DNA of 64,000 nucleotides, from NCBI RefSeq assembly GCF_002157875.1, contig NZ_CP021376.1, positions 434,001-498,000 of the forward strand, read 5' to 3'. The notes under the pieces were generated by a model. The model did no database searches. It had not been told where the DNA came from and saw nothing but the letters and a program-made list of their open reading frames with translations. Every line of letters begins with the position of its first letter. Positions within the stretch are counted from its first letter, which is position 1. The DNA comes from Oceanisphaera avium (GTDB taxonomy: Bacteria > Pseudomonadota > Gammaproteobacteria > Enterobacterales > Aeromonadaceae). Positions 1 to 9,753 of this stretch are shown here, piece by piece. Both the position numbers and the translations under genes were made by a program.

Positions 1-1
1 T

Positions 2-136
2 GCTCATAAACAAGTGATCAGTGTGCATTACCAACCTAAGAAAAATTTAAAAGATAAGTTGAGCCAAGCCGTGGAGTTAGGGATCAGCCGCGCGGTATTA
101 AAGCTTATCGCCAATGCATCGCGCCCCTTTATGTAA
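2..136 (+). CDS. C-terminal fragment of an unidentified protein
   Basis: The frame starting at base 2 stays open from the window edge to a TAA at 134-136 and gives 44 residues, beginning AHKQVISVHYQPKKN and ending IANASRPFM. The fragment is basic and has no membrane segment. The 5' part lies outside the window, so no start can be given. I do not recognise the family from this tail. It converges on the leftward astB, with only 20 bases between the two stop codons. The open frame to the edge and the tight spacing to astB support a real gene end, but a chance frame of this length cannot be excluded. Confidence 0.5.
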   Translation, partial: AHKQVISVHYQPKKNLKDKLSQAVELGISRAVLKLIANASRPFM

Positions 137-156
137 CACCGAGGTGGCTTAGCTAA

Positions 157-1514
157 TTATTGCTGAAATGGATACACACTGCCTAGCGCCAATAATTGGC
201 TAAGTTCACATAACGCGCGGCGCGACTCCATTAATAAGGCAGGGTCTCGTAAGTCGTTGACACTGAGCTGGTCTCGATAATGCGTATTCACCCATTGGCT
301 GAGCTTAAGATATAGCGCTTCATCTAATAAACACGCTTGGTTGGTCGCGGCCAGCTCGGCGGGAGTTAACACCACGCGCAGGCGCAAACAGGCGGGACCG
401 CCGCCATTGCGCATGCTTTGATTAACATCCAAATATCGTATCCCTTTAAGGGGGTGTTTGCGCTGAGCAGCTCGGTTAAATAGGCTTGAATACTGGGTGT
501 GTGTGCACATTCTTTAGGTGCAATTAACAGCATATCTCTACAGGCAAGCGTGACAATTTGGCTGTTAAATAAATAGCTGCTAATCGCGTCTTGCAAGGGT
601 ACTTGCGCCTCGCTCACTTCAATAAAATGCAGTTTTGTGTTGGCTAACTTTTGCTGAATATCTGCTTGAAGGCGTTGGGGTTGTGCAAATGCCGCTTGGT
701 GGTAGAAAAATAAATTTTCATTACCCACGGCAATGACATCATTATGAAAGACTCCGCGATCAATGACCTGCGGATTTTGAGCAACGAATAAGGTATTGGC
801 ATCGGTTAAGCCATGCAGCCTAGCTATGGCTTGTGAGGCTTCTTTGGTTTGTCGTGCAGGATAGCGTTGCGGCTGAACCGCTGAGTTATTAAAAGCGTGG
901 CGACCATAAACAAATAACGCTAAGCCAGGCTGCTGGTGGGCACCACATAAGCGCGTGTGATTAGCCGCGCCTTCATCGCCAAAAGCATCGTGGTTAGGTA
1001 GCGCTAGGTGATGACAAAAATGCGCTTCGTCACTAAACACGCGACCTAATATTTTTCCGGTAAGAGGATGCTCAATAGAGCGGTGAAATTTGTTATTTAA
1101 ATTAGCCGGTGTAAAGTGCACTCGTTTATCAGGGGTATCAAGACTGGATGAGACGGTGGCCGCATTAGCAGCCCACATGCTAGAAGCAGAGCTGCAGGCA
1201 GCTAATAAGTTAGGATCATAACGATAGACCTTTTCTAGCACCTGTGCATCAGTGCCGCTAAAGCCAAGCTTGCGCAAAGTGGTAATAGCGGGCCTATCTT
1301 GAGGGGCAAGAACGCCTTGATAAAGTCCTAAATCGTGTAGGCTTTTCATTTTTTGTAAGCCTTGTAAAGCGGCCTGTTTTGGATTTGAGTGGCTTTGTGC
1401 GCTACCTTGAGAAGCAAGATTGCCATAAGCAAGGCCAGCATAATGGTGAGTCGGGCCTACTAAGCCATCGAAATTGACTTCTACCGCTGATGTTAGAGGT
1501 GCGTTGCTGGTCAT
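157..1514 (-). pseudogene. astB: N-succinylarginine dihydrolase AstB, frameshifted
   Basis: AstB hydrolyses N2-succinylarginine to succinylornithine, ammonia and CO2 in the arginine succinyltransferase (AST) pathway of arginine catabolism. The ATG at 1514 follows a GGAGG. The first about 355 residues ([33 protein letters not shown]) match the family colinearly. At the G5 run 450-454 (C5 on the coding strand) the frame is lost. The rest, including [10 protein letters not shown] with the catalytic cysteine and the terminal LGSVYPFQ, continues in the other frame to the stop at 157-159. One extra C in that run restores [12 protein letters not shown] exactly, and the rebuilt protein is close to the usual 447 residues. 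As written, the product loses its nucleophile. A read error is as likely as a real mutation. No other ast gene is in the window. Confidence 0.9.
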
Positions 1515-1935
1515 TTATGCCTCCATAGTAAGGTGTTCGCAAGCCACTCAGTAGGCCGCTCAAAGAGTATAGGCGTTGAGAATGAGCTAATGAGGCCTAA
1601 ATTGAGGACAGTTAAGGCGATAAAATCAGCGCAAAACGGTCACTTTTGCAGTTTACGCTATTAGAGGTGGCTTTCTGTAGTTGATGTAACTTAACATTAA
1701 CAACCAACACTATATGTGACTGCTTAGGCAAAGTGGTGCATAAAAAGCGCCCGAACAAAACGCCAAACTAAAAAACCGATTGCTTCCCGTTGGTTTCAAG
1801 GTGTTAATAAGTAGATAAAAATTCAATTCATTTTCTGCAGGCAAGTTTGCATTTCACGGCATTTTTACTTATACAGCCGTATACCTTGCCGCCGAGCCCC
1901 GTTAGGGACAGACCTGAAGGATAGAAACGCGCTCT
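1515..1935. other. Intergenic region between astB and topA
   Basis: These 421 bases separate the divergent astB and topA genes and hold no convincing coding frame. The only site I can offer is a weak sigma70-like promoter facing topA at 1847-1875. The sequence just before topA has a GAAGGA about 15 bases from the ATG, a long spacing for a ribosome binding site. Confidence 0.5.
1847..1875 (+). promoter_or_regulatory. Candidate sigma70 promoter for topA
   Basis: TTGCAT at 1847-1852 and TATACA at 1870-1875 are 17 bases apart, about 60 bases before the topA start. Both hexamers match the consensus only moderately, so this is a guess supported mainly by spacing and position. Confidence 0.3.
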
Positions 1936-4565
1936 ATGAGTAAATCGCTGGTAATAGTCGAATCGCCTGCCAAGGCAAAAACCATTAATAAATATCTGGG
2001 CAAAGAATTTATCGTTAAGTCCAGCGTCGGTCATGTGCGTGATTTGCCCACTTCAGGCTCGGCGGGCGCTAAAAAAGCTCCGGCTAAAAAAACAGACACT
2101 AAATCACTCTCTGCTGAGCAAAAAGCCAAACTTAAGGCGCAAAAGGATCAGAAAGCGCTGATTGCTCGAATGGGCATTGATCCCACTAACGGTTGGCAAG
2201 CGAATTACCAGATTTTGCCCGGTAAAGAAAAAGTGGTGAATGAATTGCAAGCGCTGGCCGAAAAAGCCGATACCATTTATCTGGCAACGGATTTGGACCG
2301 CGAAGGGGAAGCTATTGCATGGCATTTAAAAGAGCTAATTGGGGGTGATGATGCTCGCTTTAAGCGGGTGGTATTTAATGAAATCACCAAAAGTGCCATT
2401 CAAGAGGCGTTTAGTCAGCCCTCAGAGCTTAATCAGTATCGAGTTAATGCCCAACAAGCCCGGCGTTTTTTAGACCGGGTGGTAGGATATATGGTCTCGC
2501 CTTTATTATGGAAAAAAGTGGCCAGAGGCTTATCCGCAGGGCGAGTGCAATCGGTAGCGGTGCGCTTGTTGGTAGAAAAAGAGCGTGAAATTAAAGCCTT
2601 TGTGCCCGAAGAGTATTGGGATATTCAAGCACAACTGGCTAATCAAGATAAGTTAGCCTTATCCATGGCGGTGGCTAAATATAAAGGCAAAGAGTTTAAG
2701 CCTGATAATAAAAAAGACACCATGGACGCCGTGGCAACGCTGCAAGCCAGTCGCTTTGAAGTGGTCTCTCGGGAAGATAAGCCTACCCAAAGTAAGCCAA
2801 GTGCACCCTTTATTACTTCTACTTTACAACAAGCTGCCAGTACTCGTTTAAGCTTTGGTGTGAAACGGACCATGATGTTAGCGCAGCGCTTATATGAAGC
2901 GGGCTACATTACTTATATGCGTACCGACTCCACTAACTTAAGCCAAGAAGCGGTAGTGAGTGTGCGTGAGCTTATTGAGCAGCAATATGGCAGTGATTAT
3001 TTGCCTAAAGAGCCGCTGGTTTATAGCGCCAAAGCCAATGCTCAAGAAGCGCACGAAGCCATTCGCCCATCAGATGTAAGCCTAATGGCAGAAAGCTTAG
3101 ATAGCATGGAAGCCGATGCTAAGCGCTTATACGACTTAATTTGGCGCCAATTTGTTGCTTGTCAAATGACACCTGCGTTATATGACAGTACCACCCTCAC
3201 GGTACGAGCCGATGACTACGACTTAAAAGCACGGGGGCGGATCTTGCGCTTTGCCGGTTGGACTAAGGTACAAGAAGCAGCCAAAGGGCGTAAAGGCGAA
3301 GATACGGTGTTGCCAGCAGTACAAGCAGGGGAAATCCTTGAGCTGATCGAATTAGATCCCAAGCAACATTTTACTAAGCCGCCAGCACGCTTTAGTGAAG
3401 CCGCGTTGGTAAGAGAGCTTGAAAAACGCGGCATTGGTCGTCCTTCTACCTATGCATCTATTATTTCTACTATTCAAGACCGTGGCTATGTGAAAGTCGA
3501 AAGTCGTCGTTTCTACGCCGAGAAAATGGGCGAAATTGTCGCTGATCGGCTGCAAGAAAGCTTCGCTGAGCTCATGAATTACGACTTCACCGCGCAGATG
3601 GAAAGTAAACTCGATGAAATTGCCGAAGGGGAGCTAAATTGGACGCAAGTGCTGGATGCATTTTTTGCCGAGTTTAGCGAGGATCTCGCCAATGCCGAGC
3701 GTCCTGCAGAAGAGGGGGGATGCGCGCTAATGAAATGGTGTTAACTGATATTCCTTGTCCTACCTGTGAGCGCCCTATGGGGATCCGCACCGCCAGTACC
3801 GGCGTTTTCTTAGGGTGTTCGGGATATGCATTACCGCCAAAAGAGCGCTGTAAACAAACCATAAACCTAGTGCCGGGTGATGAGTTTGTATTGGCTAATA
3901 ATGAAGAGGCAGAAACCGACGCGCTACGTGCTAAGCATCGCTGTGAAAAATGCGGTACTGCGATGGATGCTTATATTATTGATGAGACGCGCAAGCTCCA
4001 TGTGTGTGGCCAAAATCCCGATTGCGATGGCTATGAGCTAGAAAAAGGCGAGTTTAAGCTTAAAGGCTATGATGGTCCTGTAATTGAATGTGATCGTTGT
4101 AGCGCTGAGATGCAATTGAAAAATGGTCGCTTTGGTAAGTACATGGCCTGTACTAATGAAGACTGTAAAAATACCCGAAAGATCCTTAAAAATGGGGAAG
4201 TGGCTCCGCCAAAAGAAGATCCTGTGCATTTGCCAGAGTTGCCTTGTACTCAGTCTGATGCCTATTTTGTACTGCGTGATGGCGCGGCGGGTATCTTTAT
4301 GGCGGCCAGTAATTTTCCTAAATCACGCGAGACCCGAGCGCCGTTAGTAGAAGAGCTGGTGCGTTTTAAAGACCGTTTATCACCTAAGTTTCTCTACCTT
4401 ACCGAAGCACCGATTACCGATCCTAATGGCAACAAAGCAGTAGTACGCTATAGTCGCAAAAATAAAGAACAGTATGTAATGACTGAAATAGAGAAAAAAG
4501 CCACTGGGTGGACTGCTCATTATATCGATGGCAAATGGGTACAAAATCAAAAAGGTAAAAAGTAG
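1936..4565 (+). pseudogene. topA: DNA topoisomerase I TopA, frameshifted (or sequence error)
   Basis: TopA relaxes negative supercoils through a transient 5'-phosphotyrosine. The first frame (1936-3744, 602 aa) carries the TOPRIM domain ([29 protein letters not shown]) and the active-site tyrosine in [10 protein letters not shown]. It should continue [14 protein letters not shown]. Instead, at the G6 run 3714-3719, it runs into 7 wrong residues and a stop. The C-terminal frame (3720-4565, 281 aa) holds the CxxC zinc ribbons ([26 protein letters not shown]) and the final basic tail. One more G joins the frames into a protein of about 875 residues, like E. coli TopA (865). TopA is normally essential or nearly so, so a sequencing deletion in the G run is the simplest reading. 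A catalytic domain without zinc ribbons is the alternative. Confidence 0.9.
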
Positions 4566-4570
4566 CTGTT

Positions 4571-4594
4571 AAAGGCCAAGCTAGTTTGGCCTTT
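4571..4594 (+). terminator. Hairpin after topA
   Basis: AAAGGCCAA and TTGGCCTTT form a 9 bp stem six bases after the topA stop. The T-tract is poor, so this is a weak terminator at best. Confidence 0.4.
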
Positions 4595-4671
4595 AGCTAA
4601 AAAGCTGTACCACTTTTAACTGCATAAACAGCGGCGCCTAGTAGGCTGCAAAGTTTAGATGAGGAGTGAAT

Positions 4672-4848
4672 ATGGATATTCAGCAGTTAAGACCGGGAAT
4701 GATTTGCTATACCGCTGAAGGAGCAGGGTATGTGCTAGAAGTGGATACAGTGAGTCAGCTGGTATTATTACAGCGAGAAGATGAGACCATTCCGTTTCAA
4801 GTCCATCTTAGTGAGTTGCTTGAAGAAAGGCCGACCCTAGAAGACTAA
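4672..4848 (+). CDS. Small hypothetical protein (58 aa)
   Basis: The protein starts MDIQQLRPGMICYTAEGAGYV and ends ERPTLED. I choose the ATG at 4672 because GAGGAG at 4661-4666 lies five bases upstream; the GTG at 4666 overlaps that site. The sequence is acidic and has no signal peptide or membrane segment. Its pattern of short hydrophobic stretches (GYVLEVDTVSQLVLLQ) suggests a small beta-barrel, similar in look to SH3-like or KOW folds; that is inference. I do not recognise a family. It lies 106 bases after topA on the same strand and ends at a strong bidirectional terminator, so it may be read from topA or from its own promoter. Confidence 0.7.
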   Translation: MDIQQLRPGMICYTAEGAGYVLEVDTVSQLVLLQREDETIPFQVHLSELLEERPTLED

Positions 4849-4862
4849 CAAAGTGTCACAGT

Positions 4863-4899
4863 AAAAAAAGGCAGTTATCAGTGATAACTGCCTTTTTTA
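4863..4899. terminator. Bidirectional terminator between the 58-aa gene and lysC
   Basis: GGCAGTTATC / GATAACTGCC form a 10 bp stem with loop AGT, flanked by A7 and T7, so it can end both the rightward small gene and the leftward lysC. Confidence 0.9.
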
Positions 4900-4900
4900 T

Positions 4901-6238
4901 TTATGCGGGGAGTAGGCGTTGATGCAAGGTGTCAACGACGCGCTCGGCATCGGCTTCTGGTACTAAGAAGCATAAATTATGAGCGCTGGCGCCATAGCAA
5001 ATCATGCGCACGTTGACATCTGATAAAGCACTAAACACCTGAGTGCCGGTGCCACTGATCTCACTCATTCGATTACCAATTAAGGCAATTAAGGCCAAAT
5101 CTTGCTCTACCTGTAAATGGCAATGTTTAGCTAACTCGTCACGCACTTCCTCTGTTAATACCTCTGCGCCTGAGTCTAAAGTAAGCGAGACACTAATTAC
5201 TGAGGTGGTAATTAAGTCTACGGAAATTTTATGTTTAGCTAAAATGCCAAACACTTCTGCTAAAAAGCCATGCACTTGAAACATACTTTGATTAGTCAGT
5301 GTCAATAGCACCTGATTACGGCGCAGCGCAATGGCTCTAAAGAGCGGCTGGCTATCAGTTTCATTTCGGATCCAAGTGCCGCCCGCTTGTGGCTCGCGGC
5401 TAGAGCCCACAAACACGGGAATTTGCTGGCGCACAGCAGGTTGCAGTGTTGCGGGATGTAAGACTTTAGCGCCAAAGGTGGCCATTTCTGAGGCTTCACT
5501 AAAGCTAATTTCTGGTAGCGGTCGCGCCGTGCTCACTAAGCGAGGGTCTGTGGTGTAAATGCCTGGCACATCGGTCCAAATTTGCACGGCTTGCGCTTTA
5601 AGTGCTTCAGCTAATAATGCGGCGGAAAAGTCACTGCCGCCTCTGCCTAAGGTGGTAGTACGCCCATCTTGTGCTGATCCAATAAAGCCTTGAGTGATGA
5701 CTAATTGATTAGCGCAAAGGGGGGCAAGCTCTTTTTCAACTTCAGCTGTTAAGTGGGTTAAGTCGGGGGTCGCACGGCTAAATCGATCATCAGTGCGCAT
5801 TACTTTTCGTACATCAAACCATACCGCTGGGGTATCGCGACTGCGCAGCAGCTCTACAAATAAGCGGGTGGACATTAACTCGCCTTGAGAAACGATTTCG
5901 TCATGCAGTGCTTTAGTAGGGCTAATGGCAGCACTGTCTGAAAGCTCTTTAATGTGAATTAAGATATCTTCAATATGGCGAGTCAGCATTTCTGGCTTAC
6001 CGAGACTGTCGAGAATGCCTTGCTGAATTTGGGTTAATTGGGTAAGTAAGGTGGCACGGGCTTCAGGCAGTTGCTCACCTGATGCCAGTGCTACTAAGAT
6101 ATTGGTGACGCCTGAGCTTGCGCTTAATACCGCAACGCGTGTGTCTGGGTTTTGCTCAAGAATGAGGGCACAACGACTCATGGCCTCGGCGTCAACGACG
6201 CTAGTGCCACCAAATTTAGCAACGGTTAAAAGGCTCAA
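4901..6238 (-). CDS. lysC: Lysine-sensitive aspartate kinase III
   Basis: This 445-residue enzyme phosphorylates aspartate, the first step toward lysine, threonine and methionine. It starts VAKFGGTSVVD and carries TTLGRGGSDFSAALLAEAL and WTDVPGIYTTDPR of the kinase domain. Two ACT domains follow after residue 300 (LLTLTNQSMFQVHGFLAEVF, IALIGNRM), as in E. coli LysC (449 aa), which lysine inhibits. The start is TTG at 6238: AAGGAG sits six bases upstream, and the next 22 in-frame codons upstream have no family match. A lysine riboswitch occupies the leader. Its identity as the monofunctional type III enzyme, not a ThrA/MetL fusion, is clear from length and the lack of a homoserine dehydrogenase domain. 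Confidence 0.96.
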   Translation of the reverse strand: MSLLTVAKFGGTSVVDAEAMSRCALILEQNPDTRVAVLSASSGVTNILVALASGEQLPEARATLLTQLTQIQQGILDSLGKPEMLTRHIEDILIHIKELSDSAAISPTKALHDEIVSQGELMSTRLFVELLRSRDTPAVWFDVRKVMRTDDRFSRATPDLTHLTAEVEKELAPLCANQLVITQGFIGSAQDGRTTTLGRGGSDFSAALLAEALKAQAVQIWTDVPGIYTTDPRLVSTARPLPEISFSEASEMATFGAKVLHPATLQPAVRQQIPVFVGSSREPQAGGTWIRNETDSQPLFRAIALRRNQVLLTLTNQSMFQVHGFLAEVFGILAKHKISVDLITTSVISVSLTLDSGAEVLTEEVRDELAKHCHLQVEQDLALIALIGNRMSEISGTGTQVFSALSDVNVRMICYGASAHNLCFLVPEADAERVVDTLHQRLLPA

Positions 6239-6281
6239 CTGCAGCTCCTTGTTAGATACAAATAATGGGAAACGGCTGCAG
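6239..6281 (-). promoter_or_regulatory. Inverted repeat that can cover the lysC start site
   Basis: GCTGCAG at 6275-6281 and CTGCAGC at 6239-6245 are complementary arms. Paired in the mRNA, they hold the bases between the AAGGAG and the TTG start and would hinder ribosome access. The arms are themselves near-palindromic, so alternative pairings exist. No T-tract terminator lies between the riboswitch and lysC, which favours control of translation. Confidence 0.5.
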
Positions 6282-6296
6282 GACCCTAAGTCACTT

Positions 6297-6462
6297 AGAA
6301 GCACGCCAGCCCTATGTAGGCGACAGCCTGAAGGATTCAGCCTTCAAAGCCGAGGCATTTACGCTACCCGTAAACTCCTCTCGGCGTTATCTCCCCTCGC
6401 CGAGTGTCTTAGGAGTGGTAGCTCCTCGTCTCGGTTACCTGAATAACGCACCTCTTCTGCCC
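6297..6462 (-). ncRNA. Lysine riboswitch (L box) of lysC
   Basis: The lysC leader, read on the minus strand, contains the L-box signature blocks in order: AGAAGAGGTGCG at the 5' side, GAGGGGAGATAACGCCGAG, then GGCTGAATCC and GGCTGTCGCC, closing with CTTCT that pairs with AGAAG as P1. The E. coli lysC leader has equivalent blocks (AGAGGCGC, GCTGAATCC, GTTGTCACC). Lysine binding should lower lysC expression. The RNA ends about 60 bases before the TTG start. Confidence 0.9.
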
Positions 6463-6527
6463 GCGATAACGGGACGCCATCAACTTACTAGATGGTGTTT
6501 TAATGTCAATTTATTAATGTACTGCAC

Positions 6528-7856
6528 TTACAGTAAATCTTTCATCATGATTTTAGAACGGCGCTGATAATTGTACAGCGCTTGTTTACCCATCGGTAGT
6601 GCACTTACATCCACCGGCTCAAAACCACGCTCTCTAAACCAATGAATAGAGCGAGTAGTTAAAATAAACAGGCGGCTCATACCACGTTTTTTAGCTTGTT
6701 CTTCCACTTTATACAACAGCATATCACCGCGACTGCCACGACGATAATCGGGATGAATGGCTACACAAGCCATTTCCGCCATGGCTTCTTCTGGAAAAGG
6801 ATATAAAGCCGCGCAGCCAATAATGGCACCGTCTTTTTCAATAATAGTAAATTGATCCACTTCCATTTCTAATTGCTCTCGAGAGCGGCGCACTAAAATG
6901 CCTTCTTCTTCTAAGGGGCGGATCAAGTCTAGGATGCCACCAATATCATCAATGCGCGCTTGGCGCGCTTGCTCCGCACTTTGGCTAACTAATTGCGTGC
7001 CTAGACCATCACGGGTAAACAATTCTTGGATCAAGGCCCCGTCTTCTTTATAGCTCACTAAATGGCTGCGCGGCACGCCGCCTTTACAGCTAGCAATGGC
7101 GGCGCGTAGGTAGCGCGCCGTGCCAGAGAGTGTTTCTCCCTCGGCCATTAAGCGCTGTAAATGTTCTTCGGCTTGTTCAGGGAATAGCTCAGGAATAGCT
7201 TGCTCATTTTCATCAAGCACGCCGCGCTGTGAACAAAAGCCTATTAATTTAGTGGCTTTAAGCTCAGTCGCTAAACGACGCGCCAATTCCTCTGAGGATA
7301 AATTAAAGCTCTCGCCTGTTACTGAAAAGCCAATAGGCGAGATTAACACAGTAGCGCCATTAGCTAATTGATGATTAATGGTGTCGGTATGAATGCGGCG
7401 TACGCGGCCTGAGTGTTGATAATCTACGCCATCATCAATGCCTAGGGGTTGGGCGGTAACAAAGTTACCAGTAACCACATTAATACGAGCATTTTGCATA
7501 GGCGTATTAATTAGCCCCATGGATAAGCGCGCCATAATATCCATCTGTAAGCCGCCACATACATCTTTAATAATTCGAAAGCTGTGTTCGTCGGTCACTC
7601 GGGTATGTTTATGAAACACATTCTCGAGCTTAGCTTCTGCTAAACCACGATCAATTTGAGGGCGCGCTCCAAACACGATCACTAACCGGATGCCAAGACT
7701 GGTTAACAAAGCGATATCGCTAATGATATTAGGAAAGTTTTCTTGGTCTATGGCTTCGCCGCCCAGCATCACCACAAAGGTAGAGCCCCTATGTAAATTG
7801 ACATAAGGGCTGGATTGGCGAAATGCTTTTACTAATGCAGGGTCGGTATCGCGCAC
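6528..7856 (-). CDS. argA: N-acetylglutamate synthase (amino-acid acetyltransferase)
   Basis: ArgA transfers acetyl from acetyl-CoA to glutamate, the first step of arginine synthesis. The N-terminal amino-acid-kinase-like domain ([31 protein letters not shown]) binds arginine as feedback inhibitor in this family. The C-terminal GNAT domain has [19 protein letters not shown] and [15 protein letters not shown] choose GTG at 7856, preceded by AAGGA six bases upstream. This gives 442 residues and an N-terminus ([18 protein letters not shown]) that lines up with E. coli ArgA (443). Upstream in-frame codons have no family match. It is divergent from nhaD and stands upstream of lysC in the same direction, but 289 bases and a riboswitch separate the two. 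Confidence 0.96.
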   Translation of the reverse strand: MRDTDPALVKAFRQSSPYVNLHRGSTFVVMLGGEAIDQENFPNIISDIALLTSLGIRLVIVFGARPQIDRGLAEAKLENVFHKHTRVTDEHSFRIIKDVCGGLQMDIMARLSMGLINTPMQNARINVVTGNFVTAQPLGIDDGVDYQHSGRVRRIHTDTINHQLANGATVLISPIGFSVTGESFNLSSEELARRLATELKATKLIGFCSQRGVLDENEQAIPELFPEQAEEHLQRLMAEGETLSGTARYLRAAIASCKGGVPRSHLVSYKEDGALIQELFTRDGLGTQLVSQSAEQARQARIDDIGGILDLIRPLEEEGILVRRSREQLEMEVDQFTIIEKDGAIIGCAALYPFPEEAMAEMACVAIHPDYRRGSRGDMLLYKVEEQAKKRGMSRLFILTTRSIHWFRERGFEPVDVSALPMGKQALYNYQRRSKIMMKDLL

Positions 7857-8169
7857 AGAAGATCCTTGGCTTAACAACAGAGTGAGTGAGCATATTCGTG
7901 AAAAATCATGCAAAAAACAAGGGTAAATAGTTAGTTTTAACTCTTAAACAAAGGAATGTAAGAAGTTTTCGGCTTTTTAATTAGACAAAGTAGGGAGTTG
8001 CTGACTAATGGCAGATAGAGGATAGGCAAAGATGCATTAAAAATGCCAGTTTAAGTGCATTGTGAGCTTCCTTGTGTAGCACTTTATGGTAGGCTTCACC
8101 TGTACTAGAGAGAGCCAATACTTCTTTTCAGTAACTATAGCTAAAATAACAAAAAAGCGAGAAAAACAC
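7857..8169. other. Divergent control region argA / nhaD
   Basis: These 313 bases separate the divergent starts. Apart from the possible ARG box, I see only AT-rich sequence and no hairpin with a T-tract. No strong ribosome binding site precedes nhaD. Confidence 0.4.
7899..7912. promoter_or_regulatory. Possible ArgR box upstream of argA
   Basis: TGAAAAATCATGCA matches the ARG-box core TGAATWWWWATTCA at 11 of 14 positions and lies 43 bases before the argA start. No clear second box stands beside it, so support is weak. Confidence 0.3.
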
Positions 8170-9615
8170 ATGCAAAGCAAGCTGTCCTTATTCACACTCG
8201 GGGGGCTGTTAGCACTGTTCAGCTCCTCCTCAATGGCGGCAGAGTTGCCGCTCGATCTTACCCAAACTAATGTGGGTATTTTTGCATTGGTGGTATTTGG
8301 CATCGCCTATATTTTGGTGATGGGCGAAGAATTTCTACATTTGCGAAAATCTAAACCTGTATTAGTCGCGGCCGGTATAATTTGGGTCGCCATTGGTTGG
8401 ACCTACCTTAATAACGGCTTTAGCGATCTTCCTAAAGAAGCTTTTCGCCATAACCTCTTAGAATATGCAGAGCTATTGCTCTTTTTACTGGTTGCCATGA
8501 CCTACATTAGCGCCATGGAGGACCGAGGGCTGTTTGATGCGCTGCGCTCTTGGATGATCCGCCGTGGTTTTAGTTATAAGTCACTGTTTTGGTTAACCGG
8601 TATTTTAGCCTTCTTTATTTCTCCGGTGGCCGATAACTTAACCACCGCTTTATTAATGAGTGCTGTGGTCATTAAAGTAGCCGAAGGCGATAAAAAATTT
8701 ATTAATATCTGCTGCGTTAATATTGTGATTGCCTCTAACGCAGGCGGTGCCTTTAGCCCCTTTGGTGATATTACAACACTAATGGTATGGCAGTCGGGCA
8801 TCATTGAATTTAATGAATTCTTTATATTATTTATTCCCGCGGTGCTTAATTATGTTGTGCCGGCCTTAGTGATGAGCTTTTTTATTGAAAATCGCTGTCC
8901 AGTCGCTGTCTATGAACAAGCTGTACTTAAGCGGGGTGCCTTAAGAATTGTATTTTTATTTTTATTGACGGTGGCTACCGCCGTTGCTTGTCAAAGCTTG
9001 CTCGACTTACCGCCCGTACTTGGCATGATGACCGGCCTTGGCTACTTACAGTTCTTTGGTTATTACTTGCGCCAAACCCTAGACAGCTCAGTGGCGCGGC
9101 AAAAAGTCATGGCAGAAAAACGTGGTGATGAAGCCGCGTTAAAGCGCCTAGGCAGTGTGGTTCCTTTTGATGTCTTTAGTAAAGTGGCACGTGCCGAATG
9201 GGATACCTTATTATTTTTCTACGGCGTGGTGATGTGTGTAGGCGGCCTTGGCTTTATGGGATATTTAGCACTGGGCTCAGAGCTTTTGTATGGCAACTGG
9301 GATGCCATGTACGCCAATATCGCCATCGGCTTTATTTCAGCAGTAGTAGATAATATACCTGTGATGTTTGCCGTGTTAAGCATGGAGCCATTAATGTCTC
9401 ACGGTAACTGGCTATTGGTGACGCTTACCGCAGGTGTGGGGGGAAGCTTACTTTCCGTCGGTTCAGCGGCCGGAGTCGCATTAATGGGCCAAGCACGAGG
9501 TATGTATACCTTCTTAGGACACCTTAAATGGGCGCCGGTGATCATGCTGGGTTATGTGGCCAGTATCTTGGCGCACTTATGGCTAAATGCAAATAGCTTT
9601 ACTATCTTCAGCTAA
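8170..9615 (+). CDS. nhaD: Na+/H+ antiporter NhaD
   Basis: NhaD exchanges internal Na+ or Li+ for protons across the inner membrane and helps marine bacteria with alkali and salt. The 481-residue product starts at ATG 8170 with a hydrophobic leader ending SSMAAE, as NhaD of Vibrio does. About a dozen membrane spans follow. Conserved polar stretches include ISPVADNLTTALLMSAVV, SNAGGAFSPFGDITTLMVW and AVVDNIPVMFAVL, the ion-transporter superfamily signature. The in-frame ATG at 8086 adds 28 residues without family match, so I reject it. The gene stands alone, divergent from argA, and ends at a strong terminator. Confidence 0.93.
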   Translation: MQSKLSLFTLGGLLALFSSSSMAAELPLDLTQTNVGIFALVVFGIAYILVMGEEFLHLRKSKPVLVAAGIIWVAIGWTYLNNGFSDLPKEAFRHNLLEYAELLLFLLVAMTYISAMEDRGLFDALRSWMIRRGFSYKSLFWLTGILAFFISPVADNLTTALLMSAVVIKVAEGDKKFINICCVNIVIASNAGGAFSPFGDITTLMVWQSGIIEFNEFFILFIPAVLNYVVPALVMSFFIENRCPVAVYEQAVLKRGALRIVFLFLLTVATAVACQSLLDLPPVLGMMTGLGYLQFFGYYLRQTLDSSVARQKVMAEKRGDEAALKRLGSVVPFDVFSKVARAEWDTLLFFYGVVMCVGGLGFMGYLALGSELLYGNWDAMYANIAIGFISAVVDNIPVMFAVLSMEPLMSHGNWLLVTLTAGVGGSLLSVGSAAGVALMGQARGMYTFLGHLKWAPVIMLGYVASILAHLWLNANSFTIFS

Positions 9616-9647
9616 TGTTAAGCAGATTACGTAGAAAATAGTGGATA

Positions 9648-9677
9648 AAGCCTCAACAGTAGTTGAGGCTTTTTTTT
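9648..9677 (+). terminator. Terminator of nhaD
   Basis: AAGCCTCAAC pairs with GTTGAGGCTT around an AGTA loop, followed by a run of T. Confidence 0.9.
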
Positions 9678-9720
9678 ATGTCGCTTTATATAGAAGGTTT
9701 TAAGATAGAACCTTAGATAA

Positions 9721-9745
9721 CAAGCCCCAACAAGGTTGGGGCTTG
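9721..9745 (-). terminator. Hairpin downstream of the TRAP permease gene
   Basis: CAAGCCCCAAC and GTTGGGGCTTG form a perfect 11 bp stem with a 3-base loop, nine bases beyond the permease stop. There is only a short, broken T-tract on the minus strand, so it may protect RNA ends more than terminate. Confidence 0.6.
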
Positions 9746-9753
9746 AAAGAGGA

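Noticed and set aside
3714..3735. Programmed ribosomal frameshift in topA
   Set aside because: The G6 run alone lacks a typical slippery heptamer with a downstream structure, and topA is not known to use frameshifting. A similar break in astB points to a sequence-level cause. Kept as a finding, not as a mechanism.
6265..6567. Reading frames of 100-131 codons over the lysC leader on the plus strand
   Set aside because: They lie antisense to the lysine riboswitch and the lysC start, have no ribosome binding site and no recognisable protein.
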